Assembly (NCBI GenBank): GCA_000310025.1
Contig: FN648490.1
Coordinates: 1 to 64,000 of the forward strand
Direction: 5' to 3'
Source: Ectocarpus siliculosus
Taxonomy: Eukaryota > Sar > Phaeophyceae > Ectocarpales > Ectocarpaceae
DNA: 64,000 nt
This document shows, piece by piece, positions 41,793-54,089 of this stretch. The notes under the pieces are model-generated. The model had not been told where the DNA came from and made no database searches. It saw only the letters and a program-made list of their open reading frames with translations. The position numbers were made by a program, and so were the translations under genes. Within the stretch, counting starts at the first letter, position 1. Each line of letters starts with the position of its first letter.

Positions 41793-44700
41793 TCAATCAA
41801 ACCCTGCGGTGGTGGGTGGCGAGCGTTTCGATCGAAGATATCGCAGCGCCTTGACCTTAGCTCTTTGCTCCGCGGAAGCAGCCGCGGCCTCCGCCCTCTC
41901 CGCACGAGCCCGAAACTGTCCCACGACTCTCTCCACCTCGCCCTTCATGGCCTCCAGGCGTCTACGCGTGTCTCGCCGCTCCGTCTCCAGTCGCCAGCGC
42001 GAGGCTTGTTCGCGGTGGCCGTCGCTGACGGCTCTCTCTCTGTGGGCAGGCGCTCGTTCCCGTTGCCGTGGAGGCGGCGGCGCCAGCTCTTCGAACGCCT
42101 CTCCTTCTGATCCAGACCTTTCTTCTTGCTCGCCGTCTCGCTTTCGGTTGTGGAACGACGACTCTTCCTTGGAGGAGGAGGATGGCTCCGCGACGGTCGC
42201 CAGGACATTTCTCAATATGTTTTCGAGGGCAAGATATTCCACACCCTTACCGTCGCTACCACCACCACCACTACCACCACAAGACAACGGGGAGAGCACC
42301 GAAGACGATGTGTGCCCCAACCGTTCCGAGAAGATCGTCCTTCTTGCGCCTTCACTGGCACTGGCGGCCGAAGAAGCCTTTCGGCCGCTATCGGGGCATG
42401 TTGTCGCGAGCGACAACGGGGGCGGTGGAGGACAACGCCGCCCTGCATCTCTGTCCGACAAGCCCCACGGCCCTGTTCTGGAAACCCGTGCACTTGAACT
42501 GGAACGAGGACGCCTCACTGTGCTTGCCGATCTATCTGGAGCCTCGCAATGGGCGGGTTCGTAGCTGCTGACGGTGCCGCGCGTCTTCTCTCTTCCTCTA
42601 ACAGATCCGGTGGTGTGGTGGAGCGGAGGAGACGTTTTCGCCCGTCGCCCGCTCAAGATAGCTTGCCCACCGGTTGACGCGGCCTGGAACGGGATTCAGC
42701 ATGAATCAACGGAGTGAAAAGGGGGCTACTCGAGACTGGTTTCAAACTTTTTCGCTCCGTCTTCCTCCAAGCTTCAGCGGTACAAACATCACGCACTCGC
42801 CGTACCAGCAGGCTGAGCGGCCAGAGACGAGAAGCCGACACGCTATCGCTATGCAGCCGCATCCACTGCCAGAAAAGTGACAACTAACCCGCAGAGTGCA
42901 TGTGGAAGTGGGTTCTGGCGCATGACCGGGAAACCGCCGACCATTGTTTCTCCCCGTCCTAACGCCTGGTCTATAGGCTGTACACGTTCTCTGTGAACTG
43001 GTTGTTAACCTGCCGGTCCTAACCTTTTCGCTGCGTCTTCTCTCAAGCTCTAACTGCCTCCTCGCGGCATCGACCTCCCCCTTCAGGGTGTTGATACGTC
43101 GGGCGCTAGACGCCCTCTCCTCGCTCAAGAGCGCCTGCATCTTGTCACGCTCGCGCTTCAGCACTTCATCCATCTGCCGGACGAGCTTCCGCTCTTGCTG
43201 TGAAGCAGGCAGCGGAGAACGAACATGGGCGTATGCAGGGACTAGTCGAGCGACTATCATTCGATGATTGCGAACGGCTGACTCTTGGTTGCCAGAGCCA
43301 CAAGGGTGGGTGCGCAAAAAGTACCACGGAATGGGTGGGGCAGGGGGGAGGTTCAGTTAAAACTGGACCCCTGGGTTGTTTTGGGGCTGGCCGATGAGTG
43401 TCTTGCCTACGTCTAGCGAAACAGGCCAACAGTTCAACCCAAAATTCTGTCCAAACAGAACGTGAAGGATAGCGGATATTGTTTTTTTGATAAAATGGGG
43501 TCGTGCTCACCCCTTAGCGGGCCGTGGTTCTGTAAGTCCTCGAGACACTGTGCGCATTTCTGGTGTTTTACCCGAAATTCATCGGCATCATCGGCAGCCT
43601 AGGGCGCGGGTCAGAGGGTGCAATTCCGTTCATCGAAAACGAACAATACCCGTCGGGAAACACAGGCGGCAACCGAGCGCGTACCTGCACTAGCCTGGCC
43701 TGTGTTTTGTCCTCCGCCGCCGCCAGCTTGGCGGTAAGAAGTCGCACCTCCTCAGAAAGATGCATTGCTTCGGCGGCATACCTGACAGTTGATATCCCGA
43801 AACGTTTGAGATGTGACGACTGCTGCAGCAGTAGTCGTGGCGGTGAATGTTGATGCCAGTTTGCGACACCGGGCATACGAGTATCTCCCTCGCGTGAATC
43901 AGTTTGCTGAAGACGAATCCGGTATCGATTCTCGGCAAATGAAACTGCACTACACTGGGGAAAACTGAAGAGAGCCTTTGTCGAGGCCAGGCGTTCTTCT
44001 TGGCTAAGGCAAGTAGGTATCGTTAAGGCCCATCGTCACCAGGGCTTGACGTGTTGGCACATCTCTCTCTCTGTCCCGCCGGCGCACAGTGTCGAGAAGA
44101 AACCTAACATTCGTTTGCTCACCGACGCTGCACTGAAGACCGGATGATGTCCCACCGGCTGCTCCCACCACGGACGCTTTGCCCTTCCGCAACACCTTTC
44201 TTCTGTACCGATGGTAGCGCAATCTGTGCCCCCCCCCCGGGTAGAGGCACGGTGGCGTTTACTGACCCTGACGACTCGAAGCTTGCGGCTCCCTCTTGTT
44301 GCGTCGCATGCATCTCCGTGCCCTGGTTGTCTTGCGAGCCTCCCAGATTTTCTGCCGTCGCTCCGCCGGAAGCGTCACATGAGTGCTGCGTGTTCGCGTC
44401 ATCGCGCTCGCGCACCTCGGGGCCGGGCGTACGCCCTCCGGCCACGGGTACCGTTGGGGGCCTGCCTCCCGATCTCGCCCCTTGCGAAGCAATCGTGTCG
44501 GTGGAAGCGATCGACGCATTGCTCTCACCGCCGACATTTGTCTTTGCTTTCGGCTCTTGTTGCCCAGCAGGGAGAGCGATTTTCGGCGCGGAGACGCGCG
44601 TAGCGCTCCTCGAAGCCGGGGCATCAGCCAGAGGAGCCGCGTCCGTCGACAGTGAGCGGGTAGAGTCTGGTGCCGCTGTGCTTCGGGACAGCCTCGGTGG

Positions 44701-47700
44701 AGAATTCGGTAGCTGTTGTCGTTGCTGCGTTTTCGTCTCCTCGCCACCCTTGCTCTTGTCCGCATCCACTTCGGGAGGAGGCGCGCCCCACCTTCGTTTC
44801 GCCGAACCGTCCGTGATAGGCTTCCACTCGAGATGCGACGGTGTTACGGCTCGCGGTGGCCGCGACTTCGTCGCTACCGGGGTGCTGGGACCACGATCGG
44901 GTGCGACCGCCGGGGTCTGCGTGATTGGTACGGGTGAGAGGTTGCCGGTTGCCACGGGTGGGCCCCGTTCTGCGCTTGCTTCCCCGCCGGATGACGACGA
45001 CTCACGTGCACTGGGTTGCGCTAGCGGGGACACAAGTTCTGTTATCCAGTCAAGCCCGCTGCCGCCGCCGCCGCCGCCGCGGTTACCGCTATCATCACCA
45101 GCTTCGCTACGCTTTCCACCCGCGTCGGTTCTTGCCGCAGGATCGGGTAGTTGTGCCGCAGGTGTTGGCGTCTCTACAGACTTTGCCAGGTCGGCAATCC
45201 AGCTTATGCCGCTGCCACTCTGGTCGCTTTTCTCTTCTGCACCGCCGTTTTGGTCGTTATTTTGGCTGCTTTGCTTTTCTGCGCCGCCGTCGAATGACGA
45301 CGACGACGACAACGGCAACGGTCCGGACGCGGTACTGGCGGCAGAGGCTTGGTGCCCTCGGGTGTTGTTGCTTCTATCCGAAGAAGCAGGCTGGTCATTC
45401 TCAGCGGCACGGGGGCTGGTGCTGTTCGGCCCTGTCTCGGACGGAAACCGTGCACACAACGCCGGTCAGCATATACTTTCAATGTGTGATATTGTTTCTA
45501 GATCGTTGAGGTCCTTCAAGTACGTGTCACGGGCTTTTTGGTGGCGTTTTTCTGGTGATTACCGGTCGGAAACAGAAGGGGACGTTGCAGAATAGTTTTC
45601 TGGATGTAGTGCGGTGGACTTGGTGGAAGGAGAAATTGCAACTCAGGAACGACCGCCATGCTCTACCGAGTACGTCGAGACTATGTGTACGCGCGCAGTC
45701 AATCCTCAATCGCGCACCCCGAATGTTCGTCGCAAGAGTACGCCTAGGATCAACATACAACCCGAAGCCTGTCGTAAGCCGAAGTCGCCTGATTATATTC
45801 TGGACAACCGACAGCAGTGATAGAAGGGGCACCATGAGCGCTGAACTCCCCGAGACAAAGCCAAACGAGGGCTGTTCAAATGTTTCACGCGATTCCTTAC
45901 TCTGCAGCAGGTAATACATATGGAGCAGGTAATACATATGTGTAGATTGACCGGTTGTGACCAATTTCATCGACCCGATGGACGGCAATGGAGCATTAAC
46001 GGTGGACTTTGAGATGTGGGCGACCCGCATGCCTACGCGATATCCAGGTACTTTGTCGGTCGTAGCCTGATCCTATGCGACTAGCACCTCGAGACAAGCG
46101 CGAGTTGACACCCTCGAAGTCCGACCGTGTGTATTTGAAGTGATTTATCCATACCACCTACATGTGCCTCGTACGGGCGTGTCAACTCGATTTGTATACC
46201 CCGTGAAATCACTACCACCACACTCATACCACGGACACTGCTTGCATACACGCTCGAGAGAAATGAAGGAGTTCAAGGAGTGTGATCTGCTGGTTCAATC
46301 TAAATCAAGCTATCAGTCGTCAGTTTCGGATGCGTCTACTTACCTAGTTGGTCGTCGGCGTCGTCATGAGGTTCTGCTCTGCTGTTCTCGTCCCTGGCCG
46401 CGCGGGCTTCCACCTGGCCGTCACTCGCGCCAGTGTTAGTTCCACCGACAGAAGGAGTGTAGGGATAGATCGGAATCGCCTGTTGGGCGGGTAGGCTCCA
46501 CTCGGAATCGCCGTCGTCTAGCTTGACGTACAGGCTTCCGTCGTCATTCACTCTGCCGATGGTACCGGGGTGGTACCCCTGCGTGTTGTTGGCATCCAAG
46601 TGCATGCATGCAGGTGCACGAGTTGGGCGAACTAAGCTCCAGCCCCCGCAAAATGAATGTCAGAGATGGGCTAACCTTAACCTGCAAAAGCGTTCTGTGA
46701 GTGTTCCGGAAGCAACAACAGGCTTAACGGTAGCGCTTGCTTTGGCCGCTTGTAATCGGTGCTGTTGGTCTACGCAATGCTCGTCGACATGACAACCAAG
46801 CTCTGTGGTACTAGTACTATTTAGACGGTCGTTGAGTGTGACACCGGAGAGTGTCTCGTGCCACCCTTTCATTCCGTTCCTTGAAGGGCGAGCAATCCAC
46901 TTTTGTGGTCGATTGTAGTGACAGTTTTTTCCGACTGCTGTCCATCGTGTGCACGAAAGTAGTCTGCGATCCGCTCAAAACAACTGTTTTTCACAATTCA
47001 GGTTTACGCCCCCTGATACCTCCCTTGGCTTAAATAATCTGTGCCAAAATTTGAGGGTTTGTTCTTTCCGCGCCTTGGACTTCAACACCGTAGTCGGGCC
47101 CCATTAGTTTTTCGTCGACTGCTACGGCCACAACTTCCCTTCGTAGGTGAACAGCCAGATACAATTGGTTGGACACATGAAGGATGCCATACCGTACGAC
47201 TTAAGTTTTAAACATAACGCTGCGCATGATGAATTCCGCAAGGTTTGCTTCTTCGCCCACCTTGCCCTTCCTTGCCAGCTTGACGTCCACCACTAAGCCC
47301 GCTCTCAGTGCCGGTGGTCCTTGCCCCGGTCGGCGCACCCTTCCGGCAAGGACGCCTTCTTCCTCGTCTCCGTCGTCGAAATCTACGTCGTACAGCAGTC
47401 GCCCCTCACGCCCTTCGTAGGCCCGGCGGACCTTGTCATCCGTCCAACACAAGGGGCGCGTGGTAGACAAACGAGAGGTTCTTGAGGTTCGCCAAAGCAA
47501 TATCGGAAACGATAGGTGGAGAGAATCCCACAAAGAAACGACCACCGGCGTGAGCCCTTTCGTCACCGAGTCAGCACTTTCAGTGGTTTAAGCGTGCAGA
47601 TCGATCGCGTTTACATTGTTCCTCCTAGTTGTGCCAACCGAGAGCGGACGACTCAACACTGCTTGCGGTAGTCACTACACTCCAGGAGCGTTTACGTCCC

Positions 47701-48471
47701 ATACCGGTACACGTCTACCCACACCTTGCCCGGGAACCATTTTGATCGCCCCCCGAAACGCGCTTCCACTGTATCATGCGGCTGATACCGGCCATCGTCC
47801 TGGGGTTCCGGCGTTTCGGAAGAATGCTTGGGCTTCAGTCGGCTCTGGCGCTTGCCCCCTCTCCCTGCACCAGAAGCGAGATTGGCGCCGTCCTCACCGC
47901 TGCTGCTCGATAGAGCCGCGTCAATGTCCATGTCTAGCCTTTGCTGGCGATGGTGCCTTCTCTCACGGTGCTGTTTCTTCGTTTTTCTGCGCGGAGGGGC
48001 TCGACCGCCACCACCAGGGCTGCCGCTCTCATCGCTGTTTCTGTCTCGCGCTAGTACTGCCGTACGCCTGTCGTTGATGTCGTCACTCAACGAGGAAGTT
48101 GAGGACAAGCTTCTCCCTCGCCTTGTTCTACCACCGCCCGATTCATGTGAACGTCGTGCTTGTTTCGAACGGTGACTGCTGCTTCCACGGCGACATTGCC
48201 GAGCGCCAGTCGTAGCATCACTTTCGGGCCGTGGGTGTTGCCGTTCGGGCGCGGGAACAAGAGAAGGAAGTATCGTTAAGGAACTGAGCAACTCACATTT
48301 CAAATAGTCCCAATTACCCATCTTGAGGCACGGCGGAATGTATGGTGTAAAATAGATTCGGCGGAATCGGTCCGGACGTGTCTCGTAGACGGAGCGCTGT
48401 CTTATAACTTCGTGTATAATGCCCCATGCGTGTGCTATTGTAGGATGGAGATCAACGGCACCGCGTATCAA
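41793..48471 (-). CDS. Tandem Tudor-like domain and coiled-coil protein
   Basis: Exons in phase on the minus strand: 47725-48471, 47261-47431, 46344-46578, 44123-45431, 43685-43781, 43024-43197, then a last coding stretch ending at 41793. Two Tudor/Agenet-like modules are each split by an intron. The first reads HDTVEARFGGRSKWFPGK / VRRAYEGREGRLLYDVDFDD. The second reads LRAGLVVDVKLARKGK / GYHPGTIGRVNDDGSLYVKL with a following DDGDSEW. The pattern of charged substrate, W/Y-F-P-G, basic strand, then Y-D-V-x-x-D-D-G-D is typical of Tudor folds that read methylated Arg/Lys or bind partner proteins (family knowledge). A Ser/Arg-rich N-terminal tail precedes them. A disordered stretch of about 436 residues follows, then coiled coils (LSEEVRLLTAKLAAAEDK; MDEVLKRERDKMQALLSEER; ERRDTRRRLEAMKGEVERVV). 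The start (48471, or about 48321 at MGNWDYLKCELL) and the acceptor of the last exon (inside 42656-41793) are unsure. Specific function unknown. Confidence 0.75.
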
Positions 48472-49247
48472 AAGTCGACTACATGTATGACGAACCCTCC
48501 CGTGTAAATAAGACTGTGTAGGGCATGGGAGACATACAATAGTAGATTACAAACACTTCCGGACACGGGCGCTGTAACTATGCCAGGTACGTTGCAGAGC
48601 AGATGTCGATCGGCGCATCTTCAAGGAAATAGACTACTTTGCATGTAAACTATAATGTAGATCACAGTTCATGGTCTACATATATCGGAGTCCATGCCAC
48701 GCATAGACTATACGCGCAAGTTTTTGTCTTTGTAAAGGCTTCGCTGAGGCCAACAGGTTTTTTTTGCGCGTGTTCTACAGCTGTAGTTACATAGACTGAA
48801 GACAAACACCCAGTCCTACGTGTCAGTGCCATATGCACAGTACATGAACTACTGCTGTATCGCATGCTAATCGTATGCATACTTGAAGTGGAGTCTATGG
48901 GAGATTCCCGTGGGCGCTCTACGCTGTACACAGGCTCAGAGAATAATCGATCCCAACAACATGACTTGGCACGATACCTGCCATTCCCCCCAAGAAGGAA
49001 GCCGTCTACGTCGTCTTCGTCATCCATTGTTTGTCCCTTTGAGCCCTTCACACAGACCTACAACCTACAGCAGGAAGGTCTCCGACAGCGGTGGGAATCG
49101 ACCGCATTTTTTCGTTTGCTCCTTCCGAATCGGCACACGATAATGCGGCTCAATTCCTCCTCTTTTTACCCCGCCTTCTTTCATCTCGCAGCATATCAAA
49201 CGCACGGGCACGCTCGCTGTGTCAGGTGCGCTCTGTCCTCTGCAGGG
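48472..49247. promoter_or_regulatory. Divergent intergenic region, Tudor-like gene (-) and cytochrome b5 gene (+)
   Basis: The two genes start head-to-head within about 780 bases, if the starts chosen are right. The acceptor-like tract TCTGTCCTCTGCAG at 49232-49245, directly before the cytochrome b5 ATG, suggests that a short upstream exon (untranslated or coding) also lies in this stretch. No core promoter element could be assigned. Confidence 0.4.
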
Positions 49248-51884
49248 ATGGGGGACCGGATTATGCCTCCGCCACGCGGCCCCGTCAATCCAAGAAAGAA
49301 GTTCGGGGTGAAGCCGGGTTTCAGCATGTTGGTGGGATAGAGAGCAGTCTCATCCTTTCCCTCTCTTCCATGACAGTCCTTTGTAGAACGACCTTTGGGA
49401 CTACAGCAGCACAGCTGTCTACTGCAGTAGCCTGTCTACTGTTGTACGCCCACTGCAGACAAGCCCCCACGGCACATCCACCGCCTAGCGATAGCATTCC
49501 TGCGGGCGTGATGGTTCTCCCCCGGTGCTATGCGTGTGACAAAATAGGCTACCTTCGCACACAATCTCAAACCCACACTCGCTGCTTGCTCCTGCGGTAG
49601 GTTACGTGCTGATGTGCTGTACCCCTCCCCTTCGCTCGAAGAGGGCGGCAGGTCAGGTTGCACCCAGCCCCGACGCGCCGCAAGCCTGACAGAATTTCGA
49701 TCCCCCGGAATCCGGCCTGCTGCACCGCTTTTCTTGATTTTCGTCTCCTGCTGCCCTTGTTGCTTCTCTGTCAAACAACGTCAGGATTGGAACCTACTGA
49801 AGGGAAGGGCTAAAAACTTGGCGGGGAGAGACGAGGCGGGCATGCGAGGGATCACGAAGGCCGAAGTGCGGCAGCACAACACGCAACACGACTGCTGGTC
49901 CATATTCAGAGGCAAAGTAAGTTTGGGTATCGCACGCATGGACACGTGCAACTATTCCCGTGCATGCTCGCCTAACGAGGGCTCAGCAACAATAGTGTAT
50001 TGTGTTGTGTTGGGACAAGCAATGCCTCCCGTCACACGGCGCTGCGATGGCCGTTTGAAACCGATCTCCCTCTTGGAAGACATCAGTATTGTGCAGGAAG
50101 GGTGGGCATCTTGTTCAGCGCTGTCACATGATTCGAGAATTGCTTCATCATCTGAGTCCCATGTCGGTGTGATTGACTGCCACGGGGCGTGTGTGGTTGT
50201 CTTATTTACGGTCATCATTACACAGAGCCTGCCGTCAATTAGCGGCTGCTCCTGGGACCAAAGGTAGGTTTATTTAAATCATACCCAAGCAAATTTTTCG
50301 TGGCATTGCTTCAACAGACCGACAAAGGACAACAAAGTAGTGTCTGCTGATGCATACGGCAGTCAGTGTAGTCGCACAGACTGCGGTGCAACTTTTTGGG
50401 CGGGCCGCTGTCACCCTTACGTACAAGTAGTATCGTATATACGTGTACACACCGGAGCAGCGCCTCCCGGGTGCATTCTACAGCATTTGGGGGATCAGAA
50501 TGCTCACGCTTGTCGATGAAATAGCAACCAGGTCTTGGTTCCATTCGTAAGGTAGACCCAGGGGTAGCGAATCACAGCCGACTGCGTCCACACACTTCGA
50601 TGAAACTGCCTTCTCATCCGTTGGCTTTGCGGCAACCATTTCACGCCAGTTCGACACAAGGTGCAAGCGCTCACAGCCCCGAGAGTCCTCCCCCTTCCTT
50701 TCTCTCGTGGTTGGCCACCTGCTTGCGCAAGAAACCCGTACTCTGTTCCCGGTTCTCTTTTCTCCTATTCTCCACTGCGCATCGTAACAACGGTAACCCG
50801 CCTTGTTAACGGTGACCCCACCCCTCTTTCCCCCCCGCCGCAACGGCTCCCATACGTGGCGCGAAACGGACCGCATGGATCCATTCAGGTCTACAACTTG
50901 ACTCCATTCCTTCACTACCATCCCGGAGGAATTCCGGAGATCATGAAGGGGGCCGGCAGGGATTGCACCGCTCTGTTCGACAAGTATCACCGTTGGGTGA
51001 ACTTCGACGGCCTTGTGGGGGTGAGTGCACTGCAACTGGAGATCACGAGTCCCGTACCCGTATATACCCGTATATCTGTGGTTATGCCGCCACGCATACG
51101 GTATTTGGCCGTTGCCCGTGAATGGTCAAGTTCCGGTTTGCTACCATTATCCGGCTGTGAGAATGGACACAATTTCCACCCCATGTCAATCAACACCCAC
51201 ATGCACACACTAGAAGTCTTTTCTTATATTCTACCCGCCATAGGGATGGCGTGTTCTCATTGCTTTGCCGTTTAGCGGGTCGATTGCAAGCAAACACACG
51301 CACAGAAATCACGGATTGATGTTGACCGATCCGACTCGTGGTTCCGAAATACACATATGTACACAATAGAAAATGTGGAGGTGTCAAAACTTGCTACATA
51401 CGTTTTTGTGACATATGTCGTTGATAGTGTTTAGGTATACTCGGGTGGCTGAGTTGACAAGTTGGCCGCTTGATGATCACATACGTTTGAGCCGTTTCAA
51501 CAAAGCACATCACGCCGGGTGCATTCTCTCTCTGCGATTGTAGCCAAAACTATCCCCACCTCTTGACCGACATAAGAGGACCGGCCATGAAAATCTCCTT
51601 TTTTTTCTGATAACCCTGTGCAGAACCTCTACCTCGGACCCTTAGTGACGGAGAAAGAGCTAGAGGCATCCTCGGGGGATGGAGGGGGTAAAGAGGCTGC
51701 CGAAGCTACTGGGGAGGCTGAAGCCAAAGACGAGGCCACAGCTGCAGGGAAGGAAGGGGGTGATGGCGATGTTGATGGTGTTGCTGGGGGGGATGTTGGT
51801 AAAGTGGCGGTGGCGTTAGAGCAGATGTCTACGGCGGGAAGACAGGAGTTAGACAGAGCAGAATCAACAGGCCCGGCGGTATGA
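49248..51884 (+). CDS. Cytochrome b5-domain protein (Irc21 / CYB5R4 N-terminus type)
   Basis: Four exons join in phase 0: 49248-49331, 49785-49916, 50889-51020, 51624-51884 (stop TGA), 202 residues. The protein begins MGDRIMPPPRGPVNPRKKFG and has the KPGFSML/DWNLLKGR lead-in characteristic of the Irc21 and CYB5R4 (Ncb5or) family. It then has ITKAEVRQHNTQHDCWSIFRGK and the haem-binding core YNLTPFLHYHPGGIPEIM. HPGG supplies the first axial His and FDKYHRWVNF the second. After LYLGPLVTEKELEA comes an acidic Gly/Ala/Glu-rich tail of about 75 residues with no domain. No reductase domain or membrane anchor is present, so it is a soluble electron carrier that needs a partner reductase (inference). 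The ATG sits two bases after an AG acceptor, so an upstream exon is possible. Confidence 0.9.
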
Positions 51885-54089
51885 TGATGGGTCTGGTGTG
51901 GACATGTTTTTTGCGGTCGAGACATGGATCGTGGATTGGTAGTTTTCCTGGTCAAGAAGGTGTGACGTGCATCAGGTTCCTCGATTTAGGTAGGACGATT
52001 GATCTACGCTTCATATGCCTTGTCTCTTTTGTCGATTTGATACATGTCACCGTCGAGTTTTGGCCGGCGCTAAGATACGTATCAGTTATGGTTTTGCATC
52101 TTGTGCATGTTTTTGTGGGCCAGAGTTTTCCGAGTGATGTTCTGTGGCGTAGTCATGAATCCATACGCCGCCATTGCCTTTGAAGCTGGTCTGATCCGAT
52201 TGCCTGATAGCTTTTTGTTTTTTTGCCGCCTGTTTTCGGGCATGACGTGCCGAACGCACGCGTATGCTGGAAAAGACGACGGTTTTGTTGTGTTTTGGAA
52301 CCCTTGTCCTTGGTTCTTGCTTCCGTTTTAGTTTCGAGAGCGAAGCCCTTTTGCAGGCCGAGCGTACGTAAGTCTTCGTATTGTCCATGTTCGTGTTTGA
52401 CGTGTTTTTCGCACCTCACCGCTAGAAAGTTGCCTGGCCCAAGAGGTGACACGCTAATAATAATATATAAGATTGTCAAGTTGCCAATTCGTTATACTTA
52501 GTATGCGTTATTTCCCAACTACAGCAGACCTTCGGTCCCATCCCAAAGGGTTTGATGATATGTGCTACGTTTGGCACGATGGTTGGCGCTTGACTAGGTA
52601 TGCCGAAGCTACCCCGGGGTGACGTGTGGCTTTCACGAGGAATGGCTTGCTTGCTTAAACGGGCCTTCCTGTTGGGATGGTACGGCGGAAACGAGCACCT
52701 CGAGAAGCCCCGACATGTCAAAAGCCGGACACAAGTTTTTGTTGGTCCTACCTCTTGTTTATTGCGATTGAGAGTGGCGTTGATTGTTTCATTTGGGTGA
52801 ATGTGCATGCGACCCTTTTCCCTTCTTCCGCCTCTCTCTCAAAACACGACCGTTAGGTATTCACGGAAACGACGAGTGACAGGTCGCTGACAGACAGCCC
52901 TTGTGTGCTGCGGTTGCTGCTGCGTTGGCTTTCCTGAGGACTCATGACTCGTGTCCTTACGTCTTCCCCGTAGTCGCTAGAAAATTTGGGCACCTCCTGC
53001 TTCCGCGAAGCAGACGCCAAGACTAATCTGATGCTGTGTGCAGCTGTCTCCTGCTTGTGTTGCCGACGACCTCATGTGGCACTGAGGCATTTTCTAGCCA
53101 CCGATGAGCCTTGAGACCGGCCTTCCTGCCTACAGTAGTTCCAACCCAGAATATCAGCTTCCACATCGAGGTTCACCAATTGAGGAGGCTCACGAAGAAA
53201 CCGCAACAAGAAGGGCGGCTAATGCCACAACTCGGGCAGCGCGCAATTCCAGCTTCACAAGGTCCGCGCATTGTTGTTCAATTGTTCTCTATGATAAGTT
53301 CCTAGAAAATCATGGAGCGAAGGAGGGTGTCTCAATTTGCGGTCGAGGGCCTTTTCGATCGTTTCGGCCGTTTTCTCACGAGCGCCTGGTTCTTGTGCTT
53401 CCAGCCCCCACCACCGCTTGCAGTAGCTGCAGGGCCAATTAGTGTCTGACACACACGCGGAGGTTGGAACAAGCGCACGGAAGGCAAGGGGGGTCATGGC
53501 GACGAGTCACTCTCAAGGAATAACCGAGGCTCGTTGTCCGTAGCGACTTCTCGGCACGACGATCTATCTTTCATAACTCCACGAATACCATTCAGAACTG
53601 TTAATGGAAACTATTGCATGGAACAAATGGATGGAACGCGTTCGCCCCGGCAACGTCAACAATGAAAATCCCGTGCCAATGGCTCGTAAGTTGCAAGAGA
53701 CTGGGAGTGAACACGAACAAACCAATTCCACCGCGGCATGGTGCATGATGTATGCTGCAGACAGCTTACGTGACAACTCGAAGGAGGTCAACAGAACAAG
53801 CTATGCATGGCCGGCTGACAGAGGAATGCTACACATACGCATGTGTGGTCGGCCTGCAACAAATAAAACCGAGTGAGGCAGCCTGGAAGTTTGTCCTACC
53901 ATTGAAGGCTTCCCCCGCAACGAACGGCGAAGAAACGTGTTGATTTTCCCGCTTTTGCGATGGTCGCGGCATGCTCATCAGCCCCCACAAAAGACAGTTC
54001 AAGGTGTTGCTTTACCTCCTATCCCCCGTTTCATCTGAACACGTGGAAAACGGCCCCAGGTTGTCCGTCGGTACTGTTACCACTGTAGT
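51885..54089. other. Intergenic region downstream of the cytochrome b5 gene
   Basis: No conserved exon was recognised. Several frames of 60-110 codons exist on both strands, but none shows a family motif or good splice context. Confidence 0.4.

Noticed and set aside
44144-45595. 483-codon plus-strand frame opposite the Tudor-like gene
   Set aside because: It is the antisense shadow of exon 44123-45431, whose minus-strand frame joins its neighbours in phase and carries the WI motifs. GC-rich exons often leave the opposite strand open.
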